This document shows, piece by piece, positions 44,101 through 52,287 of a stretch of 64,000 nt of DNA; positions within the stretch are counted from its first letter, which is position 1; each line of letters opens with the position of its first letter. The translations under genes were made by a program, and so were the position numbers. Source of the stretch: Roseibium aggregatum (lineage in GTDB: Bacteria; Pseudomonadota; Alphaproteobacteria; Rhizobiales; Stappiaceae). Where the stretch lies: the NCBI RefSeq assembly GCF_017309185.1, contig NZ_JAEKJZ010000001.1, forward strand, positions 682,001 through 746,000. Reading direction: 5' to 3'. Below the pieces are notes generated by a model that was given only the letters and a program-made list of their open reading frames with translations, did no database searches and had not been told where the DNA came from.

Positions 44101-45294
44101 GGCGCGCGGACCAACGCCGAAACGGTTTCGAAAGTTACTGGAAACGATGCGACGCAGAAGCCCGGCGGCGAAGCTTCGCCGAAGGCGGCCGCTTCGGCAA
44201 CGGCCTCCGGGACAACCCCGCTGCAGGGCGGCGGCGACGTCAAGGCTGCTTCGGCTTCCGGCACGCTGGGTTCTGAAAAAGAGCTCGCCTTCGCACCGCC
44301 GTCAGGGGTTGCCGGCAGCTTCAGCGACAAGCCGGCCGACAATCCGTCCGGTTTCACCGCGGCCAAGGAAACGGAAACAACCCCCGCCAGCGCCCCCGCG
44401 AACCTGATTGCGAGCCTGCCGCCAGAAGGCGTCGGACCGATGGCGCTGCGCAGCGCGGCGGCGAGCGGCAATCCGGCCGCGGAATTCCTGGTCGGCGTGA
44501 AGTACACCGAAGGCAGCGGTGTGCCGGCCGATATGCAGAAAGCGGCGGCCTGGTATCAGAAGGCGGCGGACCAGGGCCTTGCCCCGGCGCAGTACCGGCT
44601 GGCGAGCCTCTACGAAAAGGGCCGTGGCGTCCGCCAGGACCTTGAGAAGGCGAAAGCCTGGTACACCAAGGCGGCGGAAGCCGGCAATGCCAAGGCCATG
44701 CACAATCTGGCGGTGCTTTATGCCGAAGGCGGCGGCGGTCAGCCGGATTACAAGGCGGCCGCGAAATGGTTCGAGCTTGCGGCCAACTACGGGGTGAAGG
44801 ACAGCCTGTTCAATCTCGGAATTCTGTACGCGGGCGGGATCGGCGTCGACCGGGATCTGGTCGCCAGCTACAAGTGGTTCGCGATCGCCGCGGACCAGGG
44901 CGACCCGGAAGCGGCCAAGCGCCGGGACGACGTGGCCAACATGATGGACCAGGACGCGCTGGCGAAGGCCCGTCTGGCGGTTGAGAACTTCAAGCTGAAG
45001 ACCCCCGCGGCCGCGGCCAACAAGGTGATGATGGATCCGGGCTGGACGGAAGGATCGTCCTCGCTCCCGGCCGAGCGGGTGTCCGTGGACGCCCAGGCAC
45101 TCGACAATACCGCCATGATCCGCGAGGCACAGGACAAGCTGAACTATCTCGGTTTCGACACGGGGACGCCGGATGGGCGCATGGGTCCGCGCACCCGCAG
45201 CGCCATCCGGGCCTTCCAGCGCAGCCTCGGGGTGCCTGAAACCGGCGAAGTGGACGGAAAGCTGATCGACGAGCTGAAAAGCCAGGCGATCTGA
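41191..45294 (+). CDS. podJ: PodJ-like polarity protein (coiled coils, TM, Sel1 repeats, peptidoglycan-binding domain)
   Basis: A 1367-residue inner-membrane protein. Residues ~1-150 are basic and disordered (GYGPQHGPQHGNEH), ~230-760 are coiled coils with regular RLDDL/ERL heptads, and ~790-890 are charged. One transmembrane helix (ILYTAAAVLLLMGTLTVYRV) lies near 893-912 and is followed by an Ala/Thr-rich periplasmic linker. Three to four Sel1 repeats with AAxWYxKAAxxG spacing span ~1085-1250. A C-terminal PG_binding_1 domain (LNYLGFDTGTPDGRMGPRTR) ends the protein. This order matches PodJ, which organises the new cell pole in Caulobacter and Rhizobiales. ATG 41191 has AGGG seven bases upstream. 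Confidence 0.88.
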   Translation: MPAWKKHDTGRRGRDVYETEDRFEAPRKEAAHSRIERLTATATALGSGYGPQHGPQHGNEHDEDLSAVADELDRLLSERGDHASRAPRKARVPQSFPHRGEVSGTPGRRAPGRDRAREMGMDDVMGALDRLDEQVQGLAASEGEEDFHHSVQRSRRLPGRYALDDFPDEPSYGESAYYPDAGEGHYADVEAAEAAYRRRDRTHRDASMHIYKDLGRRIDALRAPQEKALNQVREELGSLREALGGISRGTSETVGRQNAELRRLADMVERLRADKKNDLLAKEIRKEVTDLKAMVGRTNVEGALQTLEHGYSHILQRLDELSRASVDPRILRGVTARLNEIEDAFAALPRSEHMLVLEDRVVGIAERVEELLQRKSHADIEPLRAELREVRGFVEQIDIKGLVEGIDDRMKFVSGRLDDLEVLAREQRGLDSRLSAMEERMPEPETLSRLQGRLEDIVGMMADERAAPAENEHLFQVDRRLDDIVDRLERMEQSAPLPSADAGAFEALESRLETIAGKIDAIEKKASRPVPVLDAAAMRSVGGPDSKFLTQLQERLNDLTERLEQPSDTVTTGDLDKLREEIGSMRASVAAPASTEALEQRISDLAQVVSRGAEVTDDSRFEQLGAKVAALAEQIETSSSGPADSDRLAPVLERIEKGLEQTRFDVAGIAKQAAEEAIANAPATGGHYDDAIAELQGDLKRLLDAAEGSDERTRNTFDSVKSVLGSLTERLDKLERADIPETSAAPAMSYMPIQAAEKASAFASAHTPAEKTEPRAPEEKARDRKADFIAAARRAAQAASAEAAKLEKTQKTGPNADAADEERGKARIGWLRNVLKRDKGGDVDEAETENAGDLELDADHVAETPHDGDEARLFPGDRPAPEMPQGTTGRRRAILYTAAAVLLLMGTLTVYRVATNSPQEGEQLASVPKDSTVTAETVAGDKAADVAKAAPVEADPAAAPKDVATGREPDGARTNAETVSKVTGNDATQKPGGEASPKAAASATASGTTPLQGGGDVKAASASGTLGSEKELAFAPPSGVAGSFSDKPADNPSGFTAAKETETTPASAPANLIASLPPEGVGPMALRSAAASGNPAAEFLVGVKYTEGSGVPADMQKAAAWYQKAADQGLAPAQYRLASLYEKGRGVRQDLEKAKAWYTKAAEAGNAKAMHNLAVLYAEGGGGQPDYKAAAKWFELAANYGVKDSLFNLGILYAGGIGVDRDLVASYKWFAIAADQGDPEAAKRRDDVANMMDQDALAKARLAVENFKLKTPAAAANKVMMDPGWTEGSSSLPAERVSVDAQALDNTAMIREAQDKLNYLGFDTGTPDGRMGPRTRSAIRAFQRSLGVPETGEVDGKLIDELKSQAI

Positions 45295-45478
45295 CCCACA
45301 GTCGCCTTCGCGACGGAAACGGACGGACCGGTTGGTTGACAGACCGGCCGGTACGGGTCTTTAACGATTTCCGTGTAGTCTGTTGCCGAAGATCGTTGCC
45401 ATTGGTTCTCAGGATGGGGCATTGGCAAGGATCATCGGTCCTGAAGCTATTTCCTGCAGTCTGTTCCGGCGTAACCCA

Positions 45479-46408
45479 GTGCAACTCTACCTGCCCATAG
45501 CCGAGATTCCGGTGAATATCTTCGTGATATTCGGCATGGGTGGCGCCGTGGGCTTCTTGTCGGGCCTGTTCGGCATCGGCGGCGGTTTCCTGCTCACGCC
45601 GCTCCTGATCTTTTCCGGCATTCCCCCGGCCGTTTCCGTGGCGACGGTCACCACGCAGGTCGTCGCCTCTTCCGCATCCGCGGTGGTGAGCTACTGGCGG
45701 CGGAAAGCCATCGACCTGAAATTGGCGACGGTCCTGCTCGCGGGCGGCGTCCTGGGATCCCTGATCGGTGTGATCCTGTTCCAGGTGCTGGAATCGGTCG
45801 GTCAGCTCGACGTGGTCATTTCGCTATCCTACGTGACGTTTCTGGGCGCAATTGGCGGCCTGATGCTGTTTGAATCGGTTCGCGCGATCAGGCGGCGCAA
45901 ACTTGGTACGGCGCCGAAGGCCCGCAAGCCGGGGCAACACAACTGGATTCATGGTCTGCCGCTGAAGATGCGGTTCCGCCGCTCAAAGCTTTACGTGAGC
46001 GTCATTCCCGTTGTCGGGCTGGGCGCCATTATCGGCTTTCTCGGCACGATCCTCGGTATCGGCGGCGGCTTCATGATGGTTCCGGCGTTGATTTACCTCC
46101 TGCGCGTTCCGACCGGCATCGTCATCGGCACCTCACTGTTCCAGATCCTGTTCACCATGGCCGCCGCCACCATCTTCCATGCCATGGGAACGAAAACGGT
46201 CGACATCGTTCTGGCGATAACCCTGATGGTTGGCGGCGTGATCGGCGCGCAGTTCGGGGCGCGAATGGGTCAGAACCTGCGCGGCGATCAGCTCCGGCTC
46301 CTGCTGGCGCTTCTGGTGCTGGGCGTCGGCATGCGTTTCGCGGTCGATCTGCTGTTGGTGCCGGACGATCTTTACTCGATCGCCATCCGCAAGGGGGCAG
46401 GGGCATGA
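45479..46408 (+). CDS. TSUP family transporter (TauE/SafE-like)
   Basis: A 309-residue protein with about eight membrane helices in two inverted halves. Each half carries the family glycine signature: GFLSGLFGIGGGFLLTPLLI near residue 22 and GFLGTILGIGGGFMMVPALI near 200. TSUP proteins export sulfite, sulfonates or other small anions. GTG 45479 is chosen because homologues I recall begin with QLYLPIAE; an upstream ATG (45383) is in frame but its product is polar. The next gene overlaps by four bases (ATGA), the usual partner arrangement. Confidence 0.9.
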   Translation: MQLYLPIAEIPVNIFVIFGMGGAVGFLSGLFGIGGGFLLTPLLIFSGIPPAVSVATVTTQVVASSASAVVSYWRRKAIDLKLATVLLAGGVLGSLIGVILFQVLESVGQLDVVISLSYVTFLGAIGGLMLFESVRAIRRRKLGTAPKARKPGQHNWIHGLPLKMRFRRSKLYVSVIPVVGLGAIIGFLGTILGIGGGFMMVPALIYLLRVPTGIVIGTSLFQILFTMAAATIFHAMGTKTVDIVLAITLMVGGVIGAQFGARMGQNLRGDQLRLLLALLVLGVGMRFAVDLLLVPDDLYSIAIRKGAGA

Positions 46409-47190
46409 CGCGCCTGGTCCTGATCTTGTGTCTCTTGTTGACTTCCGCCGCCGCCGGCGCGGCGGGGGCCCAGGAACGCAACCGGACACTCGTCACCGCA
46501 CTTTCATCCGACATGGTGTCGATCCAGTCGAATTTCACCGGAACGGACATCGCCATATTCGGTCAGGCAAGCGATATTCAGCGTCAGCCCAACGCACCCG
46601 GCGGATACGATCTCGTGATTGTCGTGGAGGGGCCACCGCAGGACATCACCACCCGCCGCAAGGGGCGCTTTCTCGGGGTCTGGGTCAATCGGGAGGCCGA
46701 ACGCTTCCAGGACGTGCCTTCCTTCTATGCGGTGGCCAGCACCGGTCCCATTGGCGATCTGGCGGACCGCAGCCTGCTCGACGAACTCGGCATCGGCCTC
46801 AACCACATCAACCTTGCTGTTTCGGGCAGCTCCAACGTCGCGCTGGCCGACCGGGACGATTTCCGCAAGGCCTTCGTCCGGCTGCGCCAGGAAATGGGTC
46901 TTTATTCGGAAAAGACCTCCTCCATCGAGTTTCTCACCGAAACCATGTTCCGCACCACCATCCCGCTTCCCGCGAATATTCCGGTCGGAACCTACAAGGT
47001 TAAAAGCTCTCTGTTCCATCAGGGAGAGCTGCTGTCGCAAACGCAGCAATCCCTCGCCGTGGCCAAGATCGGCTTTGAGCAGATCACCTTCGAACTGGCC
47101 CAGGATTTCCCGCTGTTTTACGGTCTGCTCGCAGTCAGCCTGGCCATTTTCACGGGCTGGCTCGCCGGCGTGATCTTCAAGAAGGACTGA
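46405..47190 (+). CDS. TIGR02186 family membrane-anchored protein
   Basis: A 261-residue protein with a signal peptide (residues 1-22, ending near AGAQE), a beta-rich periplasmic domain (SSDMVSIQSNFTGTDIAIFG and GRFLGVWVNREAERFQDVPSFYAVAST) and a C-terminal transmembrane helix (LFYGLLAVSLAIFTGWLAGVI). This matches a conserved alphaproteobacterial family that is always found next to a TauE-type permease. It probably helps that permease, but no activity is known. Translation is coupled to the upstream gene by ATGA. Confidence 0.85.
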   Translation: MTRLVLILCLLLTSAAAGAAGAQERNRTLVTALSSDMVSIQSNFTGTDIAIFGQASDIQRQPNAPGGYDLVIVVEGPPQDITTRRKGRFLGVWVNREAERFQDVPSFYAVASTGPIGDLADRSLLDELGIGLNHINLAVSGSSNVALADRDDFRKAFVRLRQEMGLYSEKTSSIEFLTETMFRTTIPLPANIPVGTYKVKSSLFHQGELLSQTQQSLAVAKIGFEQITFELAQDFPLFYGLLAVSLAIFTGWLAGVIFKKD

Positions 47191-47332
47191 CTGCGGCTTC
47201 CTTCGCGTTTTTCATGCACAGACTTGGGGAAAGTGCCTGCGCGGATATTTGGGCCCCTTCATTAGAGTGGAAGTCTGTTGACGCTGAGGTATGCTCGGCT
47301 CCGGCACTCAAACAGCCGATGGCGGGGACAGC

Positions 47333-48433
47333 ATGGCGGACGAGATTTCAAACCGGCCTTCCGGTAACGGGCCGGGCAAACCGGACCCGACGCTCGATGC
47401 CAGGGTGATCGACATCGCCATCCGGCTCGGGGTTCTCGGGCTGTTCGCCTTCTTCTCGCTGCAGCTGATCGCGCCGTTCTTCGTTTTTCTGCTGTGGGCG
47501 GTGGTCCTCACCGCCGCGCTTTGTCCGGCCTACGCCTGGCTTGCCGGCAAACTCGGCGGCCGCAAGGTCCTGTCCGCCGTCCTGATCACTCTTCTGTGCC
47601 TCGCCATCGTCATCGGCCCGGTCGCCGTCCTGATCGCCAGTCTCGTCGAAACGCTGCACGACTGGTATCTGACGCTGGCCGACGGTGCGTTCGAGCCGCC
47701 TGTCCTGCCCGTGTGGATAGCCGATCTGCCGGTGATAGGGTCGAAAATCGCCGCTTTCTGGCAGGAGGCCGGCCGGAACCTGGAGGCTTTGATCGCCAAG
47801 CTCGGCCCGAAACTGGTGCCGGCCGGCGGCAAGGTCTTGAGCCTCCTGGCGAGCCTGAGCGGCAGCGTCCTGTTCTTCATCGTCTCCATCGTCATCGCCG
47901 GTTGCCTGTTCGTGCCCGGCCCCGCGCTCGCAAAGGGCGCCAAACGCTTCGCCGACCGCATCATCGCCCCGCGCGGGGCGGAATTCGTCGACCTGGCCGG
48001 GGCCACGATCCGCAATGTTTCGCGCGGCGTGATCGGCGTCGCGATCATCCAGGGGCTCCTGACCGGCATCCTCCTGATCGTCTTCGCGGTGCCCTTCGCC
48101 GGCGTTCTCACCTTCGCCGCCCTGATCCTTTGTATCGTCCAGATCGGCCCGGCGCTGGTCATCGTGCCGACCATCATCTGGGCCTGGACTTCCTGGGAGT
48201 TCGCGCCGGCGCTCCTCTTCACCGTTCTCATGGTGCCGGTGATGCTGGTCGATAACGTGCTCCGTCCCATCCTGATGTCGCGCGGCCTCGACGTGCCCAT
48301 GCTGGTCATCCTGATCGGCGTCCTCGGCGGCACCATCGCCTACGGCCTGATCGGCCTGTTCCTCGGACCGGTCGTTCTGGCGGTGTTCTACGAATTGGTG
48401 ACCGCCTGGGTGAAGGCGGGGGAGGAGGAGTGA
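47333..48433 (+). CDS. AI-2E/PerM family transporter
   Basis: A 366-residue protein with seven or eight membrane helices typical of the AI-2E family (for example IRLGVLGLFAFFSLQLIAPFFVFLLW near residues 38-63, and GVIGVAIIQGLLTGILLIVFAVPFAGVLTF near 235). Members export autoinducer-2, Na+ or other small compounds. ATG 47333 follows a GGGGAC stretch. It is monocistronic in appearance; a TTGACG-type -35 element at 47278 may drive it. Substrate unknown. Confidence 0.9.
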   Translation: MADEISNRPSGNGPGKPDPTLDARVIDIAIRLGVLGLFAFFSLQLIAPFFVFLLWAVVLTAALCPAYAWLAGKLGGRKVLSAVLITLLCLAIVIGPVAVLIASLVETLHDWYLTLADGAFEPPVLPVWIADLPVIGSKIAAFWQEAGRNLEALIAKLGPKLVPAGGKVLSLLASLSGSVLFFIVSIVIAGCLFVPGPALAKGAKRFADRIIAPRGAEFVDLAGATIRNVSRGVIGVAIIQGLLTGILLIVFAVPFAGVLTFAALILCIVQIGPALVIVPTIIWAWTSWEFAPALLFTVLMVPVMLVDNVLRPILMSRGLDVPMLVILIGVLGGTIAYGLIGLFLGPVVLAVFYELVTAWVKAGEEE

Positions 48434-48492
48434 AGTCCTGTTAGGCCGCGAAAGTGAGCAAGAACGGACTTTCCCGTTTCCGGATGGCTTTG

Positions 48493-48530
48493 CCCCCTCA
48501 CCCTAACCCTCTCCCAATGGGAGAGGGGAC
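48493..48530. repeat. Dispersed palindromic repeat (CCCTCACCCTAACCC... type)
   Basis: CCCTCACCCTAACCCTCTCC runs into a CCCTCTCCC-AAT-GGGAGAGGG hairpin (48507-48527). This widespread proteobacterial intergenic repeat sits exactly before the DUF559 remnant. Confidence 0.75.
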
Positions 48531-48539
48531 AGCGCCGCA

Positions 48540-48860
48540 TTTGCCGATTTTGTCTGTGTGGACGCAAAGCTCATCGTTGAACTGGATGGCAGCCAGCATG
48601 CCCAAAACCAGGCCGCCGATGAAGCTCGAACGAGTGTGTTGAGGTCATGCGGGTATCGGATCGTCCGTTATTGGAACTCCGATGTCCTGGCAGAAACAGA
48701 AACGGTCCTGGAAGATATTTCAGCGCATTTGGACATGCGGAAGTGGCCGATTGGACCTCCGCCTCAATCCCCCACCAGCCGGCTGGCCGTGAACGGGAAC
48801 AGGCGGTCGTTGCCGAGCAGGAAGACGGAGAACTGGCGGCGGCGGAAGATCATGCCGTAG
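48540..48860 (+). pseudogene. Truncated DUF559 (Vsr-like endonuclease fold) gene
   Basis: About 65 codons encode the core of a DUF559 domain: DFVCVDAKLIVELDGSQHAQ, AARTSV-like ARTSVLRSCGYRIVRYWN, and NSDVLAETETVLEDI. The N-terminal third of the usual domain (the basic helix and first catalytic strand) is missing and replaced by the palindromic repeat. The only start is a GTG inside the domain. The frame then runs on antisense to the end of pdeM, so it is judged a remnant. Confidence 0.75.
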
Positions 48861-49501
48861 GCTTCGTCGGTGACGTTGAGCCCGCCGGTGAGCGCGCCGA
48901 AGGCGGGCAGGACGAGGCGGGTGCCGTCGGTGGCGAAGCAGGGGCGGCGGATGGAGCGGCCGAGCCGGCGGACCCTGGCCGCCGGATGCAGATGACCGCA
49001 GACCTCGCCGGCCGTTTCGCTCGTGCCAACCGTTTCGACCGGCTCGTGGCGGAAGGTGAGCGCGCCGAAGCGCACTTCGTCGACGGTTTCGCCGCACAGG
49101 CGCACCGGGGCCACCGGATCGTGGTTGCCCGTGACCCAGATCCATTCCCGGCCGAGCTGCAGTGTGGTCAGCATGGCCCGGTAGGGGGCGGGCAGGCGGT
49201 CGGAGCCGTCCGCGTCGTGGAAACTGTCGCCGAGGCAGATCACACAGGCCGGATCGAAGGCATCCATGACGCCGGCGAGTTTTTCGAGCGTCGCCCCGGT
49301 GTCATATGGCGGCAGCATGACGCCGCGCCTTGCATAGCTTGACCCCTTTTCCAGGTGTAGATCGGCGACGACAAGCGTGGATTCCTCCGGCCACCACAGC
49401 ACGCCGCTGTCGTGCAGGCCGACAAGCTGGCCGTTGATCTGAATGTCATGACACACCGGCGCGGCGACATATTTGCGCAAATGTGACGTGAGTGCACTCA
49501 T
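48764..49501 (-). CDS. pdeM: Ligase-associated DNA-damage-response metallophosphoesterase PdeM
   Basis: A 245-residue calcineurin-like enzyme. The metal-binding motifs are VVADLHLEKG near residue 44, CLGDSFHD near 89, VTGNHDP near 122 and VCGHLHP near 166. Family members accompany an Lhr-type helicase, an ATP-dependent ligase and an exonuclease in DNA repair. Its ATG overlaps the helicase stop by four bases (ATGA), which indicates coupled translation. The cognate ligase is not adjacent here but lies at 62.1-63.7 kb. Confidence 0.94.
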   Translation of the reverse strand: MSALTSHLRKYVAAPVCHDIQINGQLVGLHDSGVLWWPEESTLVVADLHLEKGSSYARRGVMLPPYDTGATLEKLAGVMDAFDPACVICLGDSFHDADGSDRLPAPYRAMLTTLQLGREWIWVTGNHDPVAPVRLCGETVDEVRFGALTFRHEPVETVGTSETAGEVCGHLHPAARVRRLGRSIRRPCFATDGTRLVLPAFGALTGGLNVTDEAYGMIFRRRQFSVFLLGNDRLFPFTASRLVGD

Positions 49502-52002
49502 TCCATAGCCTCCGAAACCAGGTCTCCTGCCGCAGCCTCCAGAAGGGCGTCCATCGCTTCCCCGTAAACCGGCTCGCGTCCTATTTCGAGGAGAATGGGC
49601 ACCGCGAGGGGAGAGACATGCGGAAGACCACTATGGGTGATTCGTCCGCGAATTCGGGCAAGAAGTTCGCCGAGGCGCGAGATATCCAGAAGTCCTTCCG
49701 CGGCGTCGTTCCATGTGGCTTTGAGTAATAGATGGTCTGGTTCATGGGCGCGTAACACATCGTAGATGAGGTCAGAGGAAACGGTTACTTGCCGGCCGGT
49801 CTTCTCCTGTCCCGGATGACGGCGCTCGATCAGCCCGGCAATTACGGAAACATTACGAAATGTACGTTTCATGAGGCTGGACTCCGCGAGCCAGGCGTCG
49901 AGGTCGTCGCCGAGAATGTCCTCCTCGAAGAGCGCGTCGAGCGGAATGCGGCCGGAGGAGAAGAGCTGCGACAGGTCGCCGAGACCCCAGACGGAGAGCG
50001 CGTAGTCGTTGGCGACGAACCCCATCGGCCGCGCTCCAAGCCGTTCCAGCCGCTTGGTCAGAAGCATGCCGAGTGTTTGATGCGCCAGCCGGCCCTCGAA
50101 CGGATAGCAGACCATGTAGTGCTTGTCCGCGCGCGGGAATGTCTCCACCAGAAGACCGTCCTTCGACGGCAGCAGTGATTTTTCCTTCTGGATTTCAAGC
50201 CAGTCCCGGACCTGATCCGGCAGTTCGCGCCACGAGCCGGGCGTTGCCAGCATGGCGCGCACGCCTTCGGCCAGATAGGTGGAGAGCGGGAACTTGCCGC
50301 CCATGTAGGACGGGATCATCGGATTGTCGGAGTGGGTGCGCGACACATAGGCCTCGTTTTCCCGCATGGCCTCGAAACGCACCACTTCGCCGCCGAACAG
50401 GAACGTGTCTCCGGGCGTCAGCTGCTCCAGGAAATACTCCTCCATTTCGCCGAGCACCCGTCCGCCGCGCCCGACCGGAGTGCGCCGCCCGTCCGCCTTG
50501 GATCGCACAAGGCGCACCTTCAGCATCGGCGCCTCGACGATGGTGCCGACATTCAGCCGGTATTGCTGCGCGATCTTCGGATGGGCAATGCGCCAGAGCC
50601 CGTCCTTGCCCTTCCGGAGCTTGGCGTATTGCTCGTAGCTCTTCAGCGCGTAGCCGCCGGTGGCGACGAAATCGACCGCCTTTTCGAAGGTTTCCCAGTT
50701 CAGGTGGCGGTAGGTCTCCGTCGAGCGGATTTCGTCGTAGGTGGCGGCAAGATCCAGCGGTGCGGCACAGGCGAGGCCCAGAATATGCTGGGCGAGCACG
50801 TCGAGCGCGCCCTTGCGCAGGGGCGGCGTGTCCTGGTCGCCGCGCCTTGAGGCCGCAAGGGCGGCCTGGCACTCGAGCACCTCGAACCGGTTGGAGGGCA
50901 CGAGAACGGCCTTGGAAGGCTCGTCCATGCGGTGGTTCGCCCGGCCGATCCGCTGGGCAAGGCGGCTCGCCCCCTTGGGCGCGCCGATATTGACGACGAG
51001 GTCGATGTCACCCCAGTCGATCCCCATGTCGAGCGAGGAGGTGGCGACAACGGCGCGCAGCGACCCGGCGGCCATCGCCGCTTCCACCTTGCGTCGCTGG
51101 CCGACATCGAGCGAGCCGTGATGAAGCGCGATCGGCAGCGTGTCGTCGTTTATGCGCCAGAGTTCCTGGAACACCATCTCCGCCTGGCTGCGCGTATTGA
51201 CGAAGAGCAGCGAGACGTTATGCGCCTTGATCAGGCTGTAAATGTCGGAAATCGCATAGCGCGACGAATGCCCGGACCAGGGAACCCGCTCCTCGGAGTC
51301 AAGGATATGAATGTCCGGCCGCGCACCGCCGGAGACTTCCACCAGATGGGAAAGCGCCCGCTGGCCCAGATCCGGCTGATCGACCAGATAGGCTCTCAGA
51401 TCGTCCGGTTCGGCGACGGTCGCCGACAGGCCGACCGTGCGCAGCCCCGGCGCCAGACGGCGGAGCCTTGCGAGCCCGAGCGCCAGCAGGTCGCCGCGCT
51501 TGGAGGTCACCAGCGCGTGCAACTCGTCCAGGATGACGGTCTTTAGGGAGGAAAAAAGCCGCTCCGAAGCCGGGTCGCTCAGAAGCAGCGCGATTTGTTC
51601 GGGCGTCGTCAGGAGAATATCCGGCGGGTTGAGCTTCTGCCGCTGGCGCTTGTGGGAGGGCGTGTCGCCGGTACGGGTTTCGAGCCGAACCGGCAGGCCC
51701 ATTTCGGCAACCGGGGCCTCGAGATTGCGGGCGATATCGACGGCAAGCGCCTTCAGGGGAGAGATATAGAGCGTGTGGATGCCGTTCCCGGCCTGGCCGG
51801 GTTTTCGCTTTCCGCGCGCGTCCAGCTCCACGAGGCTGGGCAGAAAGCCCGCCAGCGTCTTGCCCGCCCCGGTGGGCGCGATCAGGAGCGTGGAATGGCC
51901 CTGGCTCAGATGATCGATCAACTGCAGCTGATGAGGCCGCGCGGTCCAGCCTCTCGAGGCAAACCAGGTCTGGAAACGGGAAGGGAGCAAGGCGGCGTCC
52001 AT
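49498..52002 (-). CDS. Ligase-associated DEXH-box DNA helicase (Lhr-type)
   Basis: An 834-residue helicase. Motif I is APTGAGKT near residue 42, motif II is DELH near 160, and motif III is SATV near 190. Motif VI is QRIGRANHR near 358. The winged-helix and beta-barrel Lhr core and a C-terminal DUF4 domain follow, giving the short Lhr form of the repair cluster (E. coli Lhr is larger). It unwinds DNA 3' to 5' with ATP. The overlap with pdeM supports joint action, and the divergent exonuclease lies 285 bases away. Confidence 0.95.
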   Translation of the reverse strand: MDAALLPSRFQTWFASRGWTARPHQLQLIDHLSQGHSTLLIAPTGAGKTLAGFLPSLVELDARGKRKPGQAGNGIHTLYISPLKALAVDIARNLEAPVAEMGLPVRLETRTGDTPSHKRQRQKLNPPDILLTTPEQIALLLSDPASERLFSSLKTVILDELHALVTSKRGDLLALGLARLRRLAPGLRTVGLSATVAEPDDLRAYLVDQPDLGQRALSHLVEVSGGARPDIHILDSEERVPWSGHSSRYAISDIYSLIKAHNVSLLFVNTRSQAEMVFQELWRINDDTLPIALHHGSLDVGQRRKVEAAMAAGSLRAVVATSSLDMGIDWGDIDLVVNIGAPKGASRLAQRIGRANHRMDEPSKAVLVPSNRFEVLECQAALAASRRGDQDTPPLRKGALDVLAQHILGLACAAPLDLAATYDEIRSTETYRHLNWETFEKAVDFVATGGYALKSYEQYAKLRKGKDGLWRIAHPKIAQQYRLNVGTIVEAPMLKVRLVRSKADGRRTPVGRGGRVLGEMEEYFLEQLTPGDTFLFGGEVVRFEAMRENEAYVSRTHSDNPMIPSYMGGKFPLSTYLAEGVRAMLATPGSWRELPDQVRDWLEIQKEKSLLPSKDGLLVETFPRADKHYMVCYPFEGRLAHQTLGMLLTKRLERLGARPMGFVANDYALSVWGLGDLSQLFSSGRIPLDALFEEDILGDDLDAWLAESSLMKRTFRNVSVIAGLIERRHPGQEKTGRQVTVSSDLIYDVLRAHEPDHLLLKATWNDAAEGLLDISRLGELLARIRGRITHSGLPHVSPLAVPILLEIGREPVYGEAMDALLEAAAGDLVSEAME

Positions 52003-52287
52003 GGGATCTTTCTAGGGCGTTTCGCACCGTCGCAAAAGACGTGAGCGGCATCATGAGGCGTTCAACTCGCGTTCATGGACCCTGTGGTCAACGAGGCAGG
52101 GGTTCGAAACGCGAAGGCGTTCATGGCATATTCCGATACCGGTGCGTTTGGCGCCTTTGTATTCCCTGTCTTCGGCCGCTTCGCCCGTGACCTCAAACAC
52201 GCCTGCTGTCAGCAGGCGGATGTTGTCGCGGAGGCACAGCTCCCCGCGGCCATGGTAATTTCATCGAACACACTTATCTAACCGCCG

